Below, one piece after another: positions 11,640 to 23,960 of a DNA stretch of 64,000 bases; position 1 is the first letter of the stretch, and each line of letters starts with the position of its first letter. A program made the translations under genes and the position numbers. A model generated the notes under the pieces. That model did no database searches. It was not told the origin of the DNA and saw only the letters and a program-made list of their open reading frames with translations. Source of the DNA: Parietaria judaica (Eukaryota; Streptophyta; Magnoliopsida; Rosales; Urticaceae); NCBI GenBank assembly GCA_954871525.1, contig OX940870.1, positions 6,603,501 to 6,667,500 of the forward strand. Direction: 5' to 3'.

Positions 11640-11906
11640 TGATAAAACAATAAAAGAGACCTCGATAGAATTCTTGAAATTTCAGTTGCTTTATTTATTA
11701 TGGAATTATATATATATACACATTGATATAACAATAAAATGCATAACAGAAGCCAAAATATATGGGCTAGTCAAAATTATGTAATAATATCTACACGATA
11801 TAATTGGGATAAGAAGAAAACTAAACTAAAACTCCTATTTGCACGTGAGCAGCTCTGTCCACCAGAAGACTCGGTAAACTGGACTTAACGCTTTTATTCT
11901 TCAACA
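11640..11906 (-). repeat. 5' LTR of copia element 1
   Basis: 267 bases with the same TGATAAAACA...TTCAACA ends as the other LTR. It should hold the element's own minus-strand promoter. Confidence 0.95.
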
Positions 11907-11911
11907 TCCTA

Positions 11912-12828
11912 TGAAATATAAAGTGCATAAAATGTAACAAATTTTTAGAGATGTAGTTTCAAAAAAAAATATGTTCCTTCTCATTAATGATATTTTATAC
12001 CAACTTAACGCTGATAATTATAAATTCGATTTCCTTTTTAATTATTGACCATGTTTATCGCATTACTTTAATTCAAAATAAATCAAAATCATAAATCAAA
12101 ATTATCATCCATCTCTTTCAAATCAAAGTTCTTTCATCCCTACTTCTTATTCTCCGTTTCCTCTCTGCCCCCAAAATCTTAAGCCAGACCCCTAACCCTC
12201 GCCCATGAAGGACCGCTCTCCCTCCTCGACCGTCGGAGGGAGAGGCGCCTACGTCACCCCCTACCAGTGCCTCTGCTCTGTCAATACAGTTACAGTTAGT
12301 AATTATGTCACTCCCCACCAGTGCCTCTGCTCCATCAATACAATTACAGTTAGTAATTACATATTCATGGCTTTAGTTTCGTAATTTCAATTATACAATT
12401 TTTAAACTATTATTACTGCTTTGTAATTATATTTACCACTACGAAAAGCTACACATAAAAACTCAAGAATAGTTTGTTATGGATTGGATTTTCCATATTT
12501 ATTAACGGTTTTCATCCATGTTTAATTTATAATTATTTCAAATAATCCTATTAATTAGGTCGACTTCACGTTTTTGAATAAATCTCGTTTTATGGAACTT
12601 TTTACATTAATTAGTTATTTTTTAAGCTACAATTAAGGAACACATAATTAAGAAATTTGAAATTGATTATTACCTAATTAAAATACAAAAATTGTTAATT
12701 AATAAATTTCAAACCTAAATAAATGGGAAGGATATAATTGTCCACGGATCAATTAATTGATGGTTCATTAATGATTTAACCCTAAAGATAATTGTCTGGT
12801 ACTGGTAATATTAAGACTTAAGAGGGTG

Positions 12829-12873
<45 letters not shown>

Positions 12874-12913
12874 AGTCCGTACGTCGGTCGGAGTTTAATG
12901 ACTAATAGTAAGA

Positions 12914-12947
<34 letters not shown>
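11912..12947. other. Intergenic DNA with a 54-bp tandem pair and TA tracts
   Basis: There is no supported gene. A unit containing ACCAGTGCCTCTGCTC followed by TACAGTTAGTAATTA occurs twice (from about 12251 and 12305, period 54). (TA)n tracts lie at about 12835-12869 and 12918-12947. A short pyrimidine-rich, GC-richer patch at 12120-12250 gives no recognisable product in any frame. Confidence 0.5.
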
Positions 12948-12950
<3 letters not shown>

Positions 12951-13733
12951 GGGTGCAAGCGGACCGGGTACCCGGATTTTTTGCTATACCCCCTACCCGG
13001 AATCCGGGTTTTTTGAAATTGAAATCCGGATCCGGATATTTTTACATAAAAACCCGGAAATCCAGAGCCGGGTTAAAACCCGGTTTTAAAATAAAAAACC
13101 GGTTTAAAAACCCGGATCCGGATTTTTATCCGTTTTCGGTTTTAAAATCCGGTTCCGGATTTTTATCCGTTTTCGGTTTTAAAATCCGGTTCCGGGTTAT
13201 AATACGGATTAGAACCTAAATTTTATATTAAAAAAAAAACTTGGAGTAATTATAGCAAAAATTAAAAAATCAAACTATATCATAAACATAACATATATAC
13301 TTATAAAAAATATTATGTAATTAACATATTAAATACATGTAATGTTTTATACTATTAGTATTATCAGAGAAAACAAATTATATCAATTCGGACTAGAAGA
13401 AACAAATGATTAATCTACAACATTAGTTTGGAGTTAGATGAGAAACAAATAAATGAATATTTCTCTTGATAGAAATATAATATGTATTTTTTTTGTATGA
13501 AAATTCTAAATATCTTTATGTATATATTTAATAACTGGGTTTTAGTAAGCTACTATGCGGGTTCCGGGTTTTTTATTCTCTAAGTCCGGTACCCGGAACC
13601 GGTTTAATCCGGATGCGGTTTTTTTTAATAAACCAGTTCCGGTTTAATCCGGATTATGGTTCCGGTTTATTTTAAATACGGTTCCGGTCCGGATGCAGTT
13701 TAAAACCCGTATTTCCGGGTTTTATTTGCACCC

Positions 13734-13736
<3 letters not shown>
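12948..13736. mobile_element. hAT-like non-autonomous element rich in CCGG motifs
   Basis: The ends are TAGGGGTGCAA (12948) and its inverse TTGCACCCCTA (13736), fitting the hAT terminal pattern YARNG. The flanking 8 bases are atatatat on both sides, but this lies in TA repeats and so is weak proof. The interior consists of many variants of CCGGATCCGG, AACCGGTT and ACCCGG near both ends, partly inverted, around an AT-rich core. No transposase frame is present; the ORFs here are translations of the CCGG repeats. Confidence 0.7.
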
Positions 13737-13773
<37 letters not shown>

Positions 13774-13823
13774 ATCTGTATATATAAATATAATATATAT
13801 TATATATAGTACACGTTTATATA

Positions 13824-14105
13824 GGGAAACTTCATAAAACATCCCTCAAAACACCATAAATTATTATATTACACCTCTAAACATCATAATTGAAAATACA
13901 TCCTTTTTAAATTTTATGTACCAAAATACCCTTTCAAAATATACATATTGCCTCCTGAAAAATGGACAAGTCGCGTCCGAAAAATGGACACAATTTAGGG
14001 TATTTTGCTACATAAAATTTAAAAGGGATGTATTTCCAATTATAATGTTTTGAGGTGTAATAAAATAATTTATGGTGTTTTGAGGGATTTTTTATGAAGT
14101 TTCCA
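13824..14105. mobile_element. Foldback MITE, family A, copy 1
   Basis: Almost the whole 282 bases are an inverted repeat with tips GGGAAACTTCATAAA and TTTATGAAGTTTCCA. The 8-bp duplication tttatata flanks it exactly (13816-13823 and 14106-14113). It is the same family as 24742-25047. It has no coding capacity. Confidence 0.88.
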
Positions 14106-14113
14106 TTTATATA

Positions 14114-16252
14114 ACGTTTTGATTTATAGCTTTTACAAAACGCCACAAGGTGGTAGTTAAAACTTGAAAGGTGGTCCAAATTAAAACCCACCAAGTGTTC
14201 TTCTATACTATTATTCTTTCTAATTTGAGAATCTTAAAGTGCTTATTACACCATTTTAGCTTAGATTTGGGTAACTTACAGTAAATATGAAAAAAAAAAA
14301 AATATCATCCTCATATTTTATGTATATTATATTATCACAACATCGTAAACATTCCATCTATAGCCAATTTTCATTTTATGTTTTATTCAGAACTATCGTT
14401 TTGCAATGACATTATGTTATTGATCATTTTTGCATACTTAATCACTCTATTTTGCATATGTATCTGCTATGAGTTTTTTTTTCTTTTTTTCTTTTTTGGG
14501 ATTTATAAAAATTAATTAAAGCATAAAAAATATCTTTCTAAATTAATTATCCAAGTCCGGCTCAAAAATGACCCCCGGATACTATTTTTCAAAACCAACA
14601 AGCTTGGAAAATAATTATTAATTATTAAATCAATTTTAAAGCGTGCGAGCCCAGTACTCTCGGGGCATCAAAATGCGCCCCCAAGGGAAATTGCGCGGTC
14701 TGAGGGCGCGCAAATGAATTTTTAATAAGCCATAGCTTCCGTGAGATCAAACCGTAACTCATTCAAACGCTCTCTAAGCCTCAAAAATTCCGTCTTTCCG
14801 TTTTCTTATTTCCCAAAGACAAAGACAGAGGAGCAAGCCAGAGTGAAGGCATGGGAAAATATTCCCAGTTCTCCAAAATCAAAGATTAAAGATCCAAGGC
14901 CCAAGCCAAGTCTGACCGTCAAATGGAAGCTCATGGTCTCCAGAATCGAAGACTCAAAGATCCAAATCTGGTCTGACCGCCAAACAGAAGTCCCGGCCCA
15001 CCAAGAATAAATAATCAAGCTTCAAACTCGATTTAATCGACAAAACAGCGACGATCCCAACCCAGAATCAAAACTTCGGCCAGTACTATAATATTTGAAT
15101 ATCTATTCTTTTTCAATCCACAATCAAGAACATATGCGCAAAACGACTCGAATTTGTCCCACTTCAAATGACATTACCGTTATTACTTATTAGTACTGTA
15201 AAAGGAAAAAGAGAAATATAAATCCTCAAAGACCTTACTTATTAGTTATTACCAGCAAAAGAGTGAGATTGCACCATTGAATAAAAAGAAAAACCCACCT
15301 AAAAATACCTACGCTTTATGGAATTCGGTGATCCATTTAATTATATATCATTCCGCGAGTACATCTATATTCTTTTTACATACTTACATCTTATATCTAA
15401 TAAAGATATATATATATATAATTTATATATAATGCGATGATCATTAATCATGACGATCTTACATCATTGGAAATGCGCAGTAGGGCCAAAAATATAAAGA
15501 TGCACCAATTCAGAGTCCCAAAAAGTAAATGCTCCCAGATCAGATTGGTCCCCCTGTATATGTATGTATGTATGTACTACGTAAGAATCGAATTCATATT
15601 ATTTGTCTACAACATTCAAGGCACCTTCCACGCTAATTTCAAACGACACTAACTATTATAATAATCTGGCTTGGACTCTAGATCAATAATTATGTATAAT
15701 ATTATAATAATTTTCGTAAATAACACAAGGGTTTAGTAGCCACCCATGCAAGACAGACCTAGCTATCTCCATATTTTGATACGCTAAGCCTAAATGTGTG
15801 AGCCTTTTCGGCCCTTTTAAATAACATAAGGCTCAGGCCCACAGTAATAAGCTGTATCCAATAGCCCAATCTCATTTCAAATTACAATACAAATAAAATA
15901 CTCTCTTAAATTATTTTGGCATGCCCTATCTTACCCTCAATGTGTTTGAGAAATAAGACAAAGTTAACACAAGAATCCATGCGAAACCATGTTGAGTAAT
16001 GGCGACAAATCTAACCTACTTTGATTGGATTGCATTAACTCCAAATTTACTAGCACTCAACTCATTTTATTCCGCTAATTCACACTACCACCATACAAAA
16101 CAAAATTTGCATATCGCAATAAATAAAAATAAATAAATTAGCTATAGCTCCATGCATGCATGTAAGTTGAGACCACTGACCACAGATCAGAAAAACCATG
16201 ATAGTTTTTTGTCACCCTTTTATCGGATATAATATTAAATATTTATATACAC
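14114..16252. other. Intergenic; one exon-like patch at 14640-15070
   Basis: Mostly AT-rich. The patch 14640-15070 is GC-richer and has a plus-strand frame (14741-15010) with two related stretches, around AAAGATCCAAGGCC and AAAGATCCAAATCTGG, each followed by TCTGACCG. I do not recognise it; it may be a degraded mobile element. A (TA)n tract lies at about 15405-15430. Nothing else is supported. Confidence 0.4.
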
Positions 16253-16583
16253 ACGTCTCCACTCGGGGGTGGAGGATTTTCGCGGTCGAATCTGATTGTC
16301 TTAGGGCTACCCAACTTACAAGGGGTGGGATCTTTTTTGATATTCAAGGGCCGCTCTTGGAGGACATCCGCGTGGTTGCACGTTCGATCGGCCTTACCGG
16401 AGAATGTAATTGGATACCGAGAGAGTGTAACGAGGTGGCTAATGCTCTTGCGAAAGCTCAGCTTACCATGTTATCTACGGATTTTTGTGGTAATGTTTGC
16501 CCGAATTGGCTTGTAACTTTTGTTCGTAGGGATTTTAATCCCGCTTATTAATATACAAGCTCAGGTTTCCTTTAAAAAAAAAA
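16253..16583 (+). pseudogene. LINE 3' end: RNase H-like domain fragment with poly-A tail
   Basis: The plus frame reads RGWRIFAVESDCLRATQLT, then WIPRECNEVANALAKAQ and FNPAY before TAA at 16549-16551. This is the C-terminal RVT_3/RNase H-like domain found at the end of plant LINE polyproteins. An A-run follows at 16573-16583, as in a 5'-truncated non-LTR insertion. Reverse transcriptase is absent. Confidence 0.8.
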
Positions 16584-17950
16584 CACTGAATAGACTAAAG
16601 CTCTTTGTTTACATCTCAGAAGACAATCACTATGTCGGTGTAGTTATCCAAATTCGTGCTGTGTTGTTTATGTTTGGACTTCTGTAGCTTTATAACGCAA
16701 CAGTTCTGCTCCATAATTAGTATCACCGTATTAAATTTTTCGAATATCCATCGACATATCTATCAAAAATCTTTTTTCAAAGATATGCGAAACGATATAT
16801 CTATCGGCATACCCATCGATTTATCTATGAGATACTCATCGACAAACGATATATTCGTAAAACGAAAAGTACGAAACGAAATCGACAAGCGGTATCTAAA
16901 ACCTTGATTAGCAGCTTACTTTCCAAATGAATGATTTCTTAGGAAAATATTCAAACAATTAAACAAAGACATCCCTTTCAACTATGACACTTTCTTAATC
17001 ATATACTAATTCATTAATGTCATTGATTTAATCATTTCAACTAGGTATAATCATATACCTATATATGATGTATCACTAGAGATATTTGAAAGTTGCATCG
17101 AATAAAACTATCTTTCTGAATTCAATCACGAGTTAATGACATTGGTCTCTCTATTATGAGTGAAACGAAAATAAAGAGAAATGTCTGTTTCATTTATTTC
17201 AGTATGTTTTAAGTTTTAACCATATTAGAAACTAATTTAATTAAATTATTTTTTCCACTGGAATTTCTTTATGTTAGTTTCATTTAACCATCTTTATAAG
17301 ATTTTATTTCCTCTAAGAGTTTAATCTTGCTCTAAAGATAAGGTTGGCCAAACTATTTCAATTTATGCATCTGCGAACTGGAAAAAAAAAAAAAAAAAGT
17401 GTACAAGTAACAATAGAGACTGAGAATATGTCATCAGACTTTGGTAGGAAATACCATGCGATGATATATTCTTAATCTCTTAACGATAATAGTATATAAA
17501 GGTAACAAAAATAATATTGACACTATATTTTGCTCGTATCGAGCTAACGTAGTTTGTTAAAATAGAGACATGCATACTTCTCGAATTTAAAAATATTAAA
17601 TAATTAGTTGATATTTTTTAGTCTAATTATACAGTTATTAGTTATACATTTCCTCATTCAATAGACTTTAAAGAGACATTAACAAAATTGGACCTCGACG
17701 TTGTTTCATAAATTATTACTGCTAAAAAATAAAAACTTACGAATGCATTTATACAAAATTAAATACTTCTACCATAAATATCCCCGGATACATAATATTT
17801 GAAAGAAAAAGGAAAAAACAAAAGTCAAATCTGCAAGGGCTTTTGATAAAATCAAACACCGTCGTTATCATCACGCAATAAGCAAGCCAAGCAACTCCTA
17901 AAGCTGCACACACAAACCCACCTTTTCCCATTATTCAGTGACACATTGTA

Positions 17951-17991
<41 letters not shown>

Positions 17992-20000
17992 CCTTCTCTT
18001 ATTAGTATACATATATTTCTTTCATCAATTGCAAAATTTCAATACCAATTAATCCCTTATTCAAATGAACATATTTATTTAGCAATCATTGAGATTAATA
18101 TATACACCATAAATACGTTGCATATATATTTTACAAACCAAAGAATGTGGCCTTTCCCAGACCACACAATAAGTCTTAATATTCTCAATCACACACCAAT
18201 AAATAGAAAGAGAATCCGAACTGTACCATAAAAAATAACAATGCAAATTGCAAATCGCAAATCCATGATAAAATGAAATCAATATGCAAAATTATACCTA
18301 ACATTAACCTTTTCATGTCATCAATTAGTTGGATTTTCAGCCCATGCGACAAAAATTTGTAAAGTTCTTGCATTTCATAGTCAGCAATTTGTTACGAGTT
18401 GGTTATCTTCTGTACTTTATTTCTCGTCTATATTATATTATGAACTAAAATGGTATTATAAAGTATAAAGATAGAAATAATTACATAAATTAGTTAATAA
18501 AATAAATTAGGAAGAGAAAGTGGGGTCAGGTGAGAATCGAGAGAAGACTAGTCTACTTTAGATCACGCATTAGTTTGTTAGACCTCTCACATGATCCACG
18601 AATCTTCCAGCTTGCCCTTTCTAAATACCTCAATCAAATTAATTAAACAAACAATTTAACATATTCAAAAATAAATAAAGACTTGAACATTATGTGTGTT
18701 CACTCCCTTGTTATTTTTCTATAATGTTCACCATTTTCAACAGTTGAATACAAAATCTTAACAGCCCAGCCAATGCTGTCACACACTGAAATATTAAGAC
18801 CAAAATCGTTTTTCTATTTAGTTCAAAAATGGACCTAATGAGACAAGAAGTTTTGTTAAGTGAACATGTATTCTTAAGTGAACTTGAATCCCAGATCCCA
18901 ATTAGGTTAGCGTTTCAAGAATATTATAAAGTAAAAATCGGAGTTCGGAATAATATAAATGAAAATGTCAAAGCTTATATAACAAATCAAATCAAAAGAG
19001 AAGAAAACTATCTAAATCTAAAATTCTCTATCGAAAAATTATCATCGTATGCAAAAGACGAAGTAAATATGGGTGTGAATGTCATCAATGATAACTCAAA
19101 TTTTGAGCACTAAAATAACTAATGCATCGACTACTCTGTTTTCCTTCTTACAGATATGGGATATGTTGGTCGGGTTGTTGGGTTGAAATCCTAACAGGAT
19201 AGATACTCTTAAATTAATGAATTCCACAAAATGGATCACATACTCGTTTTTTTTTTTTTTTTTTGAAGAAGTTTGAACTTATATTATCCTAATAAAATTA
19301 TATAGTCATTTTAATTACAAATATTACAACCATCACTTTATCTTCGTATGCAAAAGTGGAGGACCAAAATTGATTCAAAATATAGAGCAAATAAATACGT
19401 AAGATGTAGCTTTTTAAAAATATTTTGTGAAAATAAATATAAATATATATATATGATGCGTCTCTGATGATATAAATAGTTTACTTTACATTCACATTCA
19501 CGTTGGATTTAATGGATAAAATTTCATGAGATTCTTTATGTAAAGTTGAAAACAATGGCTTAATTAATGCCTCAAAAGTCGTACAACTTTAGACGGACCT
19601 AAATAATAATATTGTAGTCAACTTGTAGAATTGCCACTCTCGTAATCACCACACTTACTATATTTTAAACACCGTACCAATTAATAATTTAGCAATAATA
19701 TATGAACAAAATAACCCATAACGCGAAGCACCATGCAAAAAATACTAAAAAAAATATTAAATAATGCAAGCAGTGTGACCCCATTTCCATATATAGTTAC
19801 TTTTGCCGGTGGTCCTAACTCTAATCGCACCCAAAACTAGGATTAAACACTCCTTTTCAAGTAAATGACAAAAAAGCGTATCTCAATGGCATTTTGGTCC
19901 AACCACATAAGACACACAATAATGCAATATATTATAAATTTAAGTTAAGTTAATTTAATTTAATTTAATAAAATCAAATAAATTAAATGACACCCCTCGT
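16584..20000. other. Intergenic, AT-rich
   Basis: There is no supported gene over 3.4 kb. A 94-codon plus frame at 18829-19113 (MDLMRQEVLLSEHVFLSELE) has no recognised family and biased AT-rich codons, and I do not call it. (TA)n tracts lie at about 17957-17989. The last few hundred bases must contain the promoter of the ABA receptor gene. Confidence 0.5.
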
Positions 20001-20039
20001 GTGCCTGTGTCCAAAGCAGGGTTCTTGCTCTTAGATTCT

Positions 20040-20101
20040 CCATCAATTTCATTCATATATACACCATATAAGCACCACATATATACACATATATATACAC
20101 G
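20040..20101 (+). promoter_or_regulatory. Proximal promoter / short leader of the PYL gene
   Basis: TATATATACACC and ATATAAGCAC-like elements (about 20055-20075) lie 30-60 bases before the ATG at 20102. One of them may be the TATA box, which would mean a very short leader, or else the true start lies further upstream. Confidence 0.35.
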
Positions 20102-20707
20102 ATGGAACCGAATCCGAGCCCACCACACGGCCTGACCCCCGAGGAGTACGCCGTGCTCGAGCCGCTCATCGCCACGTACCACTTACCGTCACCGTTACCG
20201 TCAGCCTCGAACACGTGCACGTCGGTGATAACGCAGCGTATCGACGCACCGGCCCACGCCGTGTGGGCCCTGGTGCGGCGCTTCGACAGCCCGCAGAAGT
20301 ACAAGCACTTCGTCAAGAGCTGCAACATGCGCCCGCCGCTGTGTGGCGGGCCCCCTGGGATAGGCGTGGGGAGTGTGAGGGAGGTGACGGTGGTGTCGGG
20401 ACTGCCGGCTTCGACGAGTGTGGAGAGGCTGGAGATCCTGGACGACGAGCGGCACGTGCTGAGCTTCCGGGTGGTGGGCGGGGAGCACCGGCTGAACAAC
20501 TACCGGTCGGTGACGTCGGTGAGCGAGTTCGGCGGCGGGGAGGGAGGGAAGAACTACACGGTGGTGATAGAGTCGTACGTGGTGGACATACCGGAAGGGA
20601 ACACCGGTGAGGACACGAAGATGTTCGCTGACACCGTCGTCAAGCTCAACCTTCAGAAGCTCGCCGTCATCGCCGTGGCGTCTCTGCATGGCGGCGAAGA
20701 TCATTGA
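20102..20707 (+). CDS. PYL: Abscisic acid receptor, PYR/PYL/RCAR family (PYL4-6 subgroup)
   Basis: This soluble START-fold hormone receptor binds abscisic acid and then inhibits clade A PP2C phosphatases, releasing SnRK2 kinases in the nucleus and cytosol. It is a single intronless exon of 201 residues. Key parts: K72 in HFVKSC (contacts the ABA carboxylate); gate loop SGLPA at 99-103; latch GGEHRL at 126-131; NYRSVTSV; and the C-terminal helix from about 172 ([18 protein letters not shown]) that packs on the PP2C. The N-terminal extension before the TQRIDAP strand, with its Pro/Ser run, fits the PYL4/5/6 group rather than PYR1. The start ATG is the first in frame. The gene is strongly GC-rich compared with its surroundings, so long false ORFs arise on both strands inside it. 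Subgroup assignment is inference; family membership is firm. Confidence 0.96.
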   Translation: MEPNPSPPHGLTPEEYAVLEPLIATYHLPSPLPSASNTCTSVITQRIDAPAHAVWALVRRFDSPQKYKHFVKSCNMRPPLCGGPPGIGVGSVREVTVVSGLPASTSVERLEILDDERHVLSFRVVGGEHRLNNYRSVTSVSEFGGGEGGKNYTVVIESYVVDIPEGNTGEDTKMFADTVVKLNLQKLAVIAVASLHGGEDH

Positions 20708-21490
20708 TCAGGTGAAGCTTAAATCCAGAGGATGGTTTTTAGTTTTTACCGATTGTTGTTTTAGGTTTTATTTCTTATTTTTCTTTTAATTATATTGAAT
20801 TATTGATCATGATCGTGTTGAGGATATTGGAGTTTCATTATTGTTTGACGATGTATCTTTATTCTTGAAGTGCAATAACAGAAAGATTGTCTAGAATCTG
20901 ATTTTATAGATTTTTATATTGTTTTGTTTTGTGATAAATAATGTCATAACATAACATGGTCAACACGTAATTTGTTAGACTTTGTTACCGGAATCCGTAT
21001 GTCCGCTTTTCGGTACTAACATAAAATTATTGGATTTTTCAATTATGTAGCAATTGGCATAAAATTATTTTTTGATCGACATTTAAACTTCATGAGCTAT
21101 ATGATAGTATTATGAAATTTCACTTTAAAACATATAGTAGAGAATATTGTTACACATAACTATGTAAACATTCTTCGTTTTTCCTTATCAGATGTATCGC
21201 CTTGATTATTAGTTTATGCATTATAATTATTTCTCCTTTATTTGTGATTAATCTATCATCCTATTTATTTCCTTTCTCTTAAGTAATTCGTATTCCTCAT
21301 AAGAACAGCTATATTAGGAACATCATATCATGATTTAGGCTTTATTGGTATTGCCCTAGAGTCCTTTATTGTTACTATCGGTTCGTCGAAAGACTAAATA
21401 TGATGGACGTTAAGAGATTTAGTTACGTTTTGACGAGTCTTCATCATTTTAATTTTCTATTCTATCGTTGATATTTAGTTTTTCTTTCGC
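20708..21490. other. 3' flank of PYL gene and intergenic DNA
   Basis: AT-rich. The first 200-300 bases probably hold the 3' UTR. No other gene or repeat is recognised. Confidence 0.45.
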
Positions 21491-21678
21491 TTGGAATTGT
21501 GACAAACTCAAGACCGACTCCGCTTGGAATTATTATTTTTTTGAAAGTGTGAGAGGGCCTCATTAAAACCTCTCCGAGCCCCCCGAATGGGTGCGACTCG
21601 GGCGAGGAAAGAGCGCCCTAAGGAATATCATTCAATATCGTTGAGCAAGGAATTATGACAAACTGAAGACCGACTCCG
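21491..21678 (-). mobile_element. Short non-LTR retroelement 3' end bracketed by about 31-bp direct repeats
   Basis: The minus strand of about 21535-21625 reads GGGCGCTCTTTCCTCGCCCG, then CTCGGAGAGG and an A-run. The same tail is found on the plus strand at about 26880-26965. Direct repeats with core AAACT(C/G)AAGACCGACTCCG flank it (21492-21522 and 21648-21678). They are longer than a usual LINE or SINE target duplication, so a local duplication is also possible. Confidence 0.5.
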
Positions 21679-21690
21679 TTTACGTAGGTC

Positions 21691-21888
21691 GTTCTTTGTA
21701 GAGATACCCTATGAATAATATGCTAGTTGGAAATTTTGACATGTTATTAATTTTGGTTGATTGTTGGAGAGTATTATTTTTCCTTGTTAGTTCTTTGTAG
21801 AGATACCCTATGAATAATATGCTAGTTGGAAATTTTGACATGTTATTAATTTTGGTTGATTGTTGGAGAGTATTATTTTTCCTTGTTA
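21691..21888. repeat. 99-bp tandem duplication
   Basis: The unit beginning GTTCTTTGTAGAGATACCCT occurs at 21691 and again at 21790. By eye the two copies are identical, which points to a recent duplication. The ORF spanning it simply repeats its own peptide. Confidence 0.92.
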
Positions 21889-23960
21889 TTGGCGTAAGGG
21901 TTACACTTTCCAATATTATATGACTGACCAAAATAAATATTGCTTTTCACTAAGTTTACCTCCTTAACTTTCGTATTGCAGTTTGCAAGTAAATGACCCA
22001 AAAGGAATAGGGATTAAAAAACAACCGATCGATGACATGACATTATCATGCATAACATAACACGTATTTATTTATAGGTTCTTGTCCATGACAAATTTCT
22101 AAGTCAATATGGCTATATTTATTGTAGGATCTCCTTCCTTGTGTAAAGGTTAGGTTTAACCTCTAAAATGTGATTTTAAGGTTAAAAATATTTAAAAGAT
22201 ACAATCACGTGTATATATATGACAAACATGTATGCATTGTGTGTGAAGAATTTAAAAAGATAAACCCTTCTAGTTCTAGTGTTAATATTAATATTACATT
22301 TTATCATCATGGCAAGCGAAAAACTTACTTATATTGACCCTATTCATTTTTACTATTCATATAAAGTAAAACTTCTATAAATTAATATTGTTGGGATAAG
22401 AAAATTTTATTATTTTATAATTGAATTTAAATTAATTTCTCGAGAGAGTTAAAATCAAGAACATACACAAGTATTATCTTATGGAGGTTATTAATTTATC
22501 GAGGTTCTCCCGTACATGAAAGATCATATCTATATATATAAATAGAAGAATCATATATGCCATATGATATGAAATAATGAAAGGCATATATATGACTAGT
22601 GGTAGTACATTTCAAAGATTACGATATATGACATGTGCAGGTCTTACGAGCGATCCTGTAAATTGAAATATAGGGTTTCGTTCATTCAAGTGATAAATAT
22701 ATAAGAGATAAGAGGACAGTTGGTATATAAGTTTGTTGCAACACCTTTACTTGTGGTTCAATTGTCAACCCTCTATTCAACGGCAACGACTATACCAAGA
22801 TAAATTAAAATACAAAAAGAAATTAAAATAAAATAGTGGCTTTAGATTGTGTTCTATTTTTGAGACTTGACTTGTGACGCTGTGAATCATTTTATACCAA
22901 ATAAACTTATAAATGATGGGCATGTGAAGACCTTGTAAGAAAAATATTCTTTATTGATAATCATTTTTTTAATACTTCATTTCATCTACACCTCTCATAT
23001 TTCCTCTTTTCACTATATATTTTTTCTTGTGTTTTTTCAAGAATAATAGACGTGGATCTAGTTATCTCTTCATTTCTATTGCAAAATTATTGTAAAAGTG
23101 AGCTTGAAAATTCACGTGTTTCACTTCTCTTTTTGGTCATTGTTGATGGCAGATCATGATTCATGATCTTCTTGTATTAAAGATCTTGATGTAAAAAAAA
23201 TATAAATAAAAATAAATGTCCATGTTAGGTTCGCTTGAGCTTTGAAGAAGAACCCGAAGTTTTTTTTTTCTGATTGTAATTTTTTACCAGTTTATAATAA
23301 GCATCGAGAGTCGGTTTATGCGATCAAAACGATGGACTTGAGGATGACGTACGGTCAAATAGATCGGACAATAAGACTCCGTTTTGTTGTAGATATATAC
23401 ACACACAAAAAAAAGGATAAGATAACATATGCAACCTGTTAATGCCGAAAAATATATCAACACTTAAAGCGGCCCAAGTTTTGATTTTGGGTCGGGCCCG
23501 ATGACCATTTGACGGTCAAAGGGGTCTTGAAGTTTGATTCTTCTTTCTTGATAGGCCGGAAATATTTATTGGAATTGATGCTTCCATCTCCGTATATGAA
23601 AAAACGAGAACACGTGAACTTAAAGGGGTACGAAGGGGGTGCCTCTGTATCCACCAATTCGACGCTCAAGATTAGTTGGGTAATTAAATAATGATATTAA
23701 AGAGAATGGAAAACGGAGGTTTTATCGCTTTAGAGAGCGTTTTTTTTTAGTTTGCTGTGACTTAATCGGAGTTGAATTTGACTTGCCGTTTTTATTGGAA
23801 TTAGCTTTTATCATAGGGAGCAGTGACCTATTAATAGTTAATAATTACTTTGTTGGGCCCCTGAGCAATTAAGATATTGCTTGTGCGGAGCGCGGTGCTC
23901 AGTGTGTGGTGTTCGTTGCACGGTGCTTTTGATAAATGATCAAAATTATTTTTAAATGTT
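21889..23960. other. Intergenic, AT-rich
   Basis: Short frames at 23242-23442 and 23457-23691 lack recognisable similarity. No gene, RNA gene or mobile element with readable boundaries is seen. Confidence 0.45.

Larger units (their letters stand above)
7761..11906 (-). mobile_element. Ty1/copia LTR retrotransposon, decayed, complete LTR-to-LTR structure
   Basis: LTRs lie at 7761-8030 and 11640-11906, both TG...CA, and the element reads on the minus strand. The primer-binding site TGGTATCAGAG (initiator Met-tRNA type) directly abuts the 5' LTR at 11639. A purine-rich tract (GAGGGAGGG) abuts the 3' LTR at 8031. Flanking pentamers are tccca (7756-7760) and tccta (11907-11911), a target duplication with one mismatch. 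By eye the LTRs differ at about 8 positions plus a small indel. Domains in element order are gag start, deletion, protease end, GAG-pre-integrase, integrase, reverse transcriptase and RNase H. Several stops and frameshifts mean it cannot encode its own proteins. Confidence 0.95.

Noticed and set aside
12953..13219. 88-codon ORF with PGF/SGSG repeats
   Set aside because: It is a translation of CCGG repeats in the hAT-like element.
12835..13770. Long TATATA tracts as promoters
   Set aside because: They are simple repeats far from any gene; no transcription unit follows.
18829..19113. 94-codon ORF starting MDLMRQEVLL
   Set aside because: AT-driven composition, no recognised domain, no splice or promoter context.
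20201..20704. Long antisense and alternate-frame ORFs inside the PYL gene
   Set aside because: They are shadows of a GC-rich coding exon; only the 20102-20707 frame has PYL motifs.
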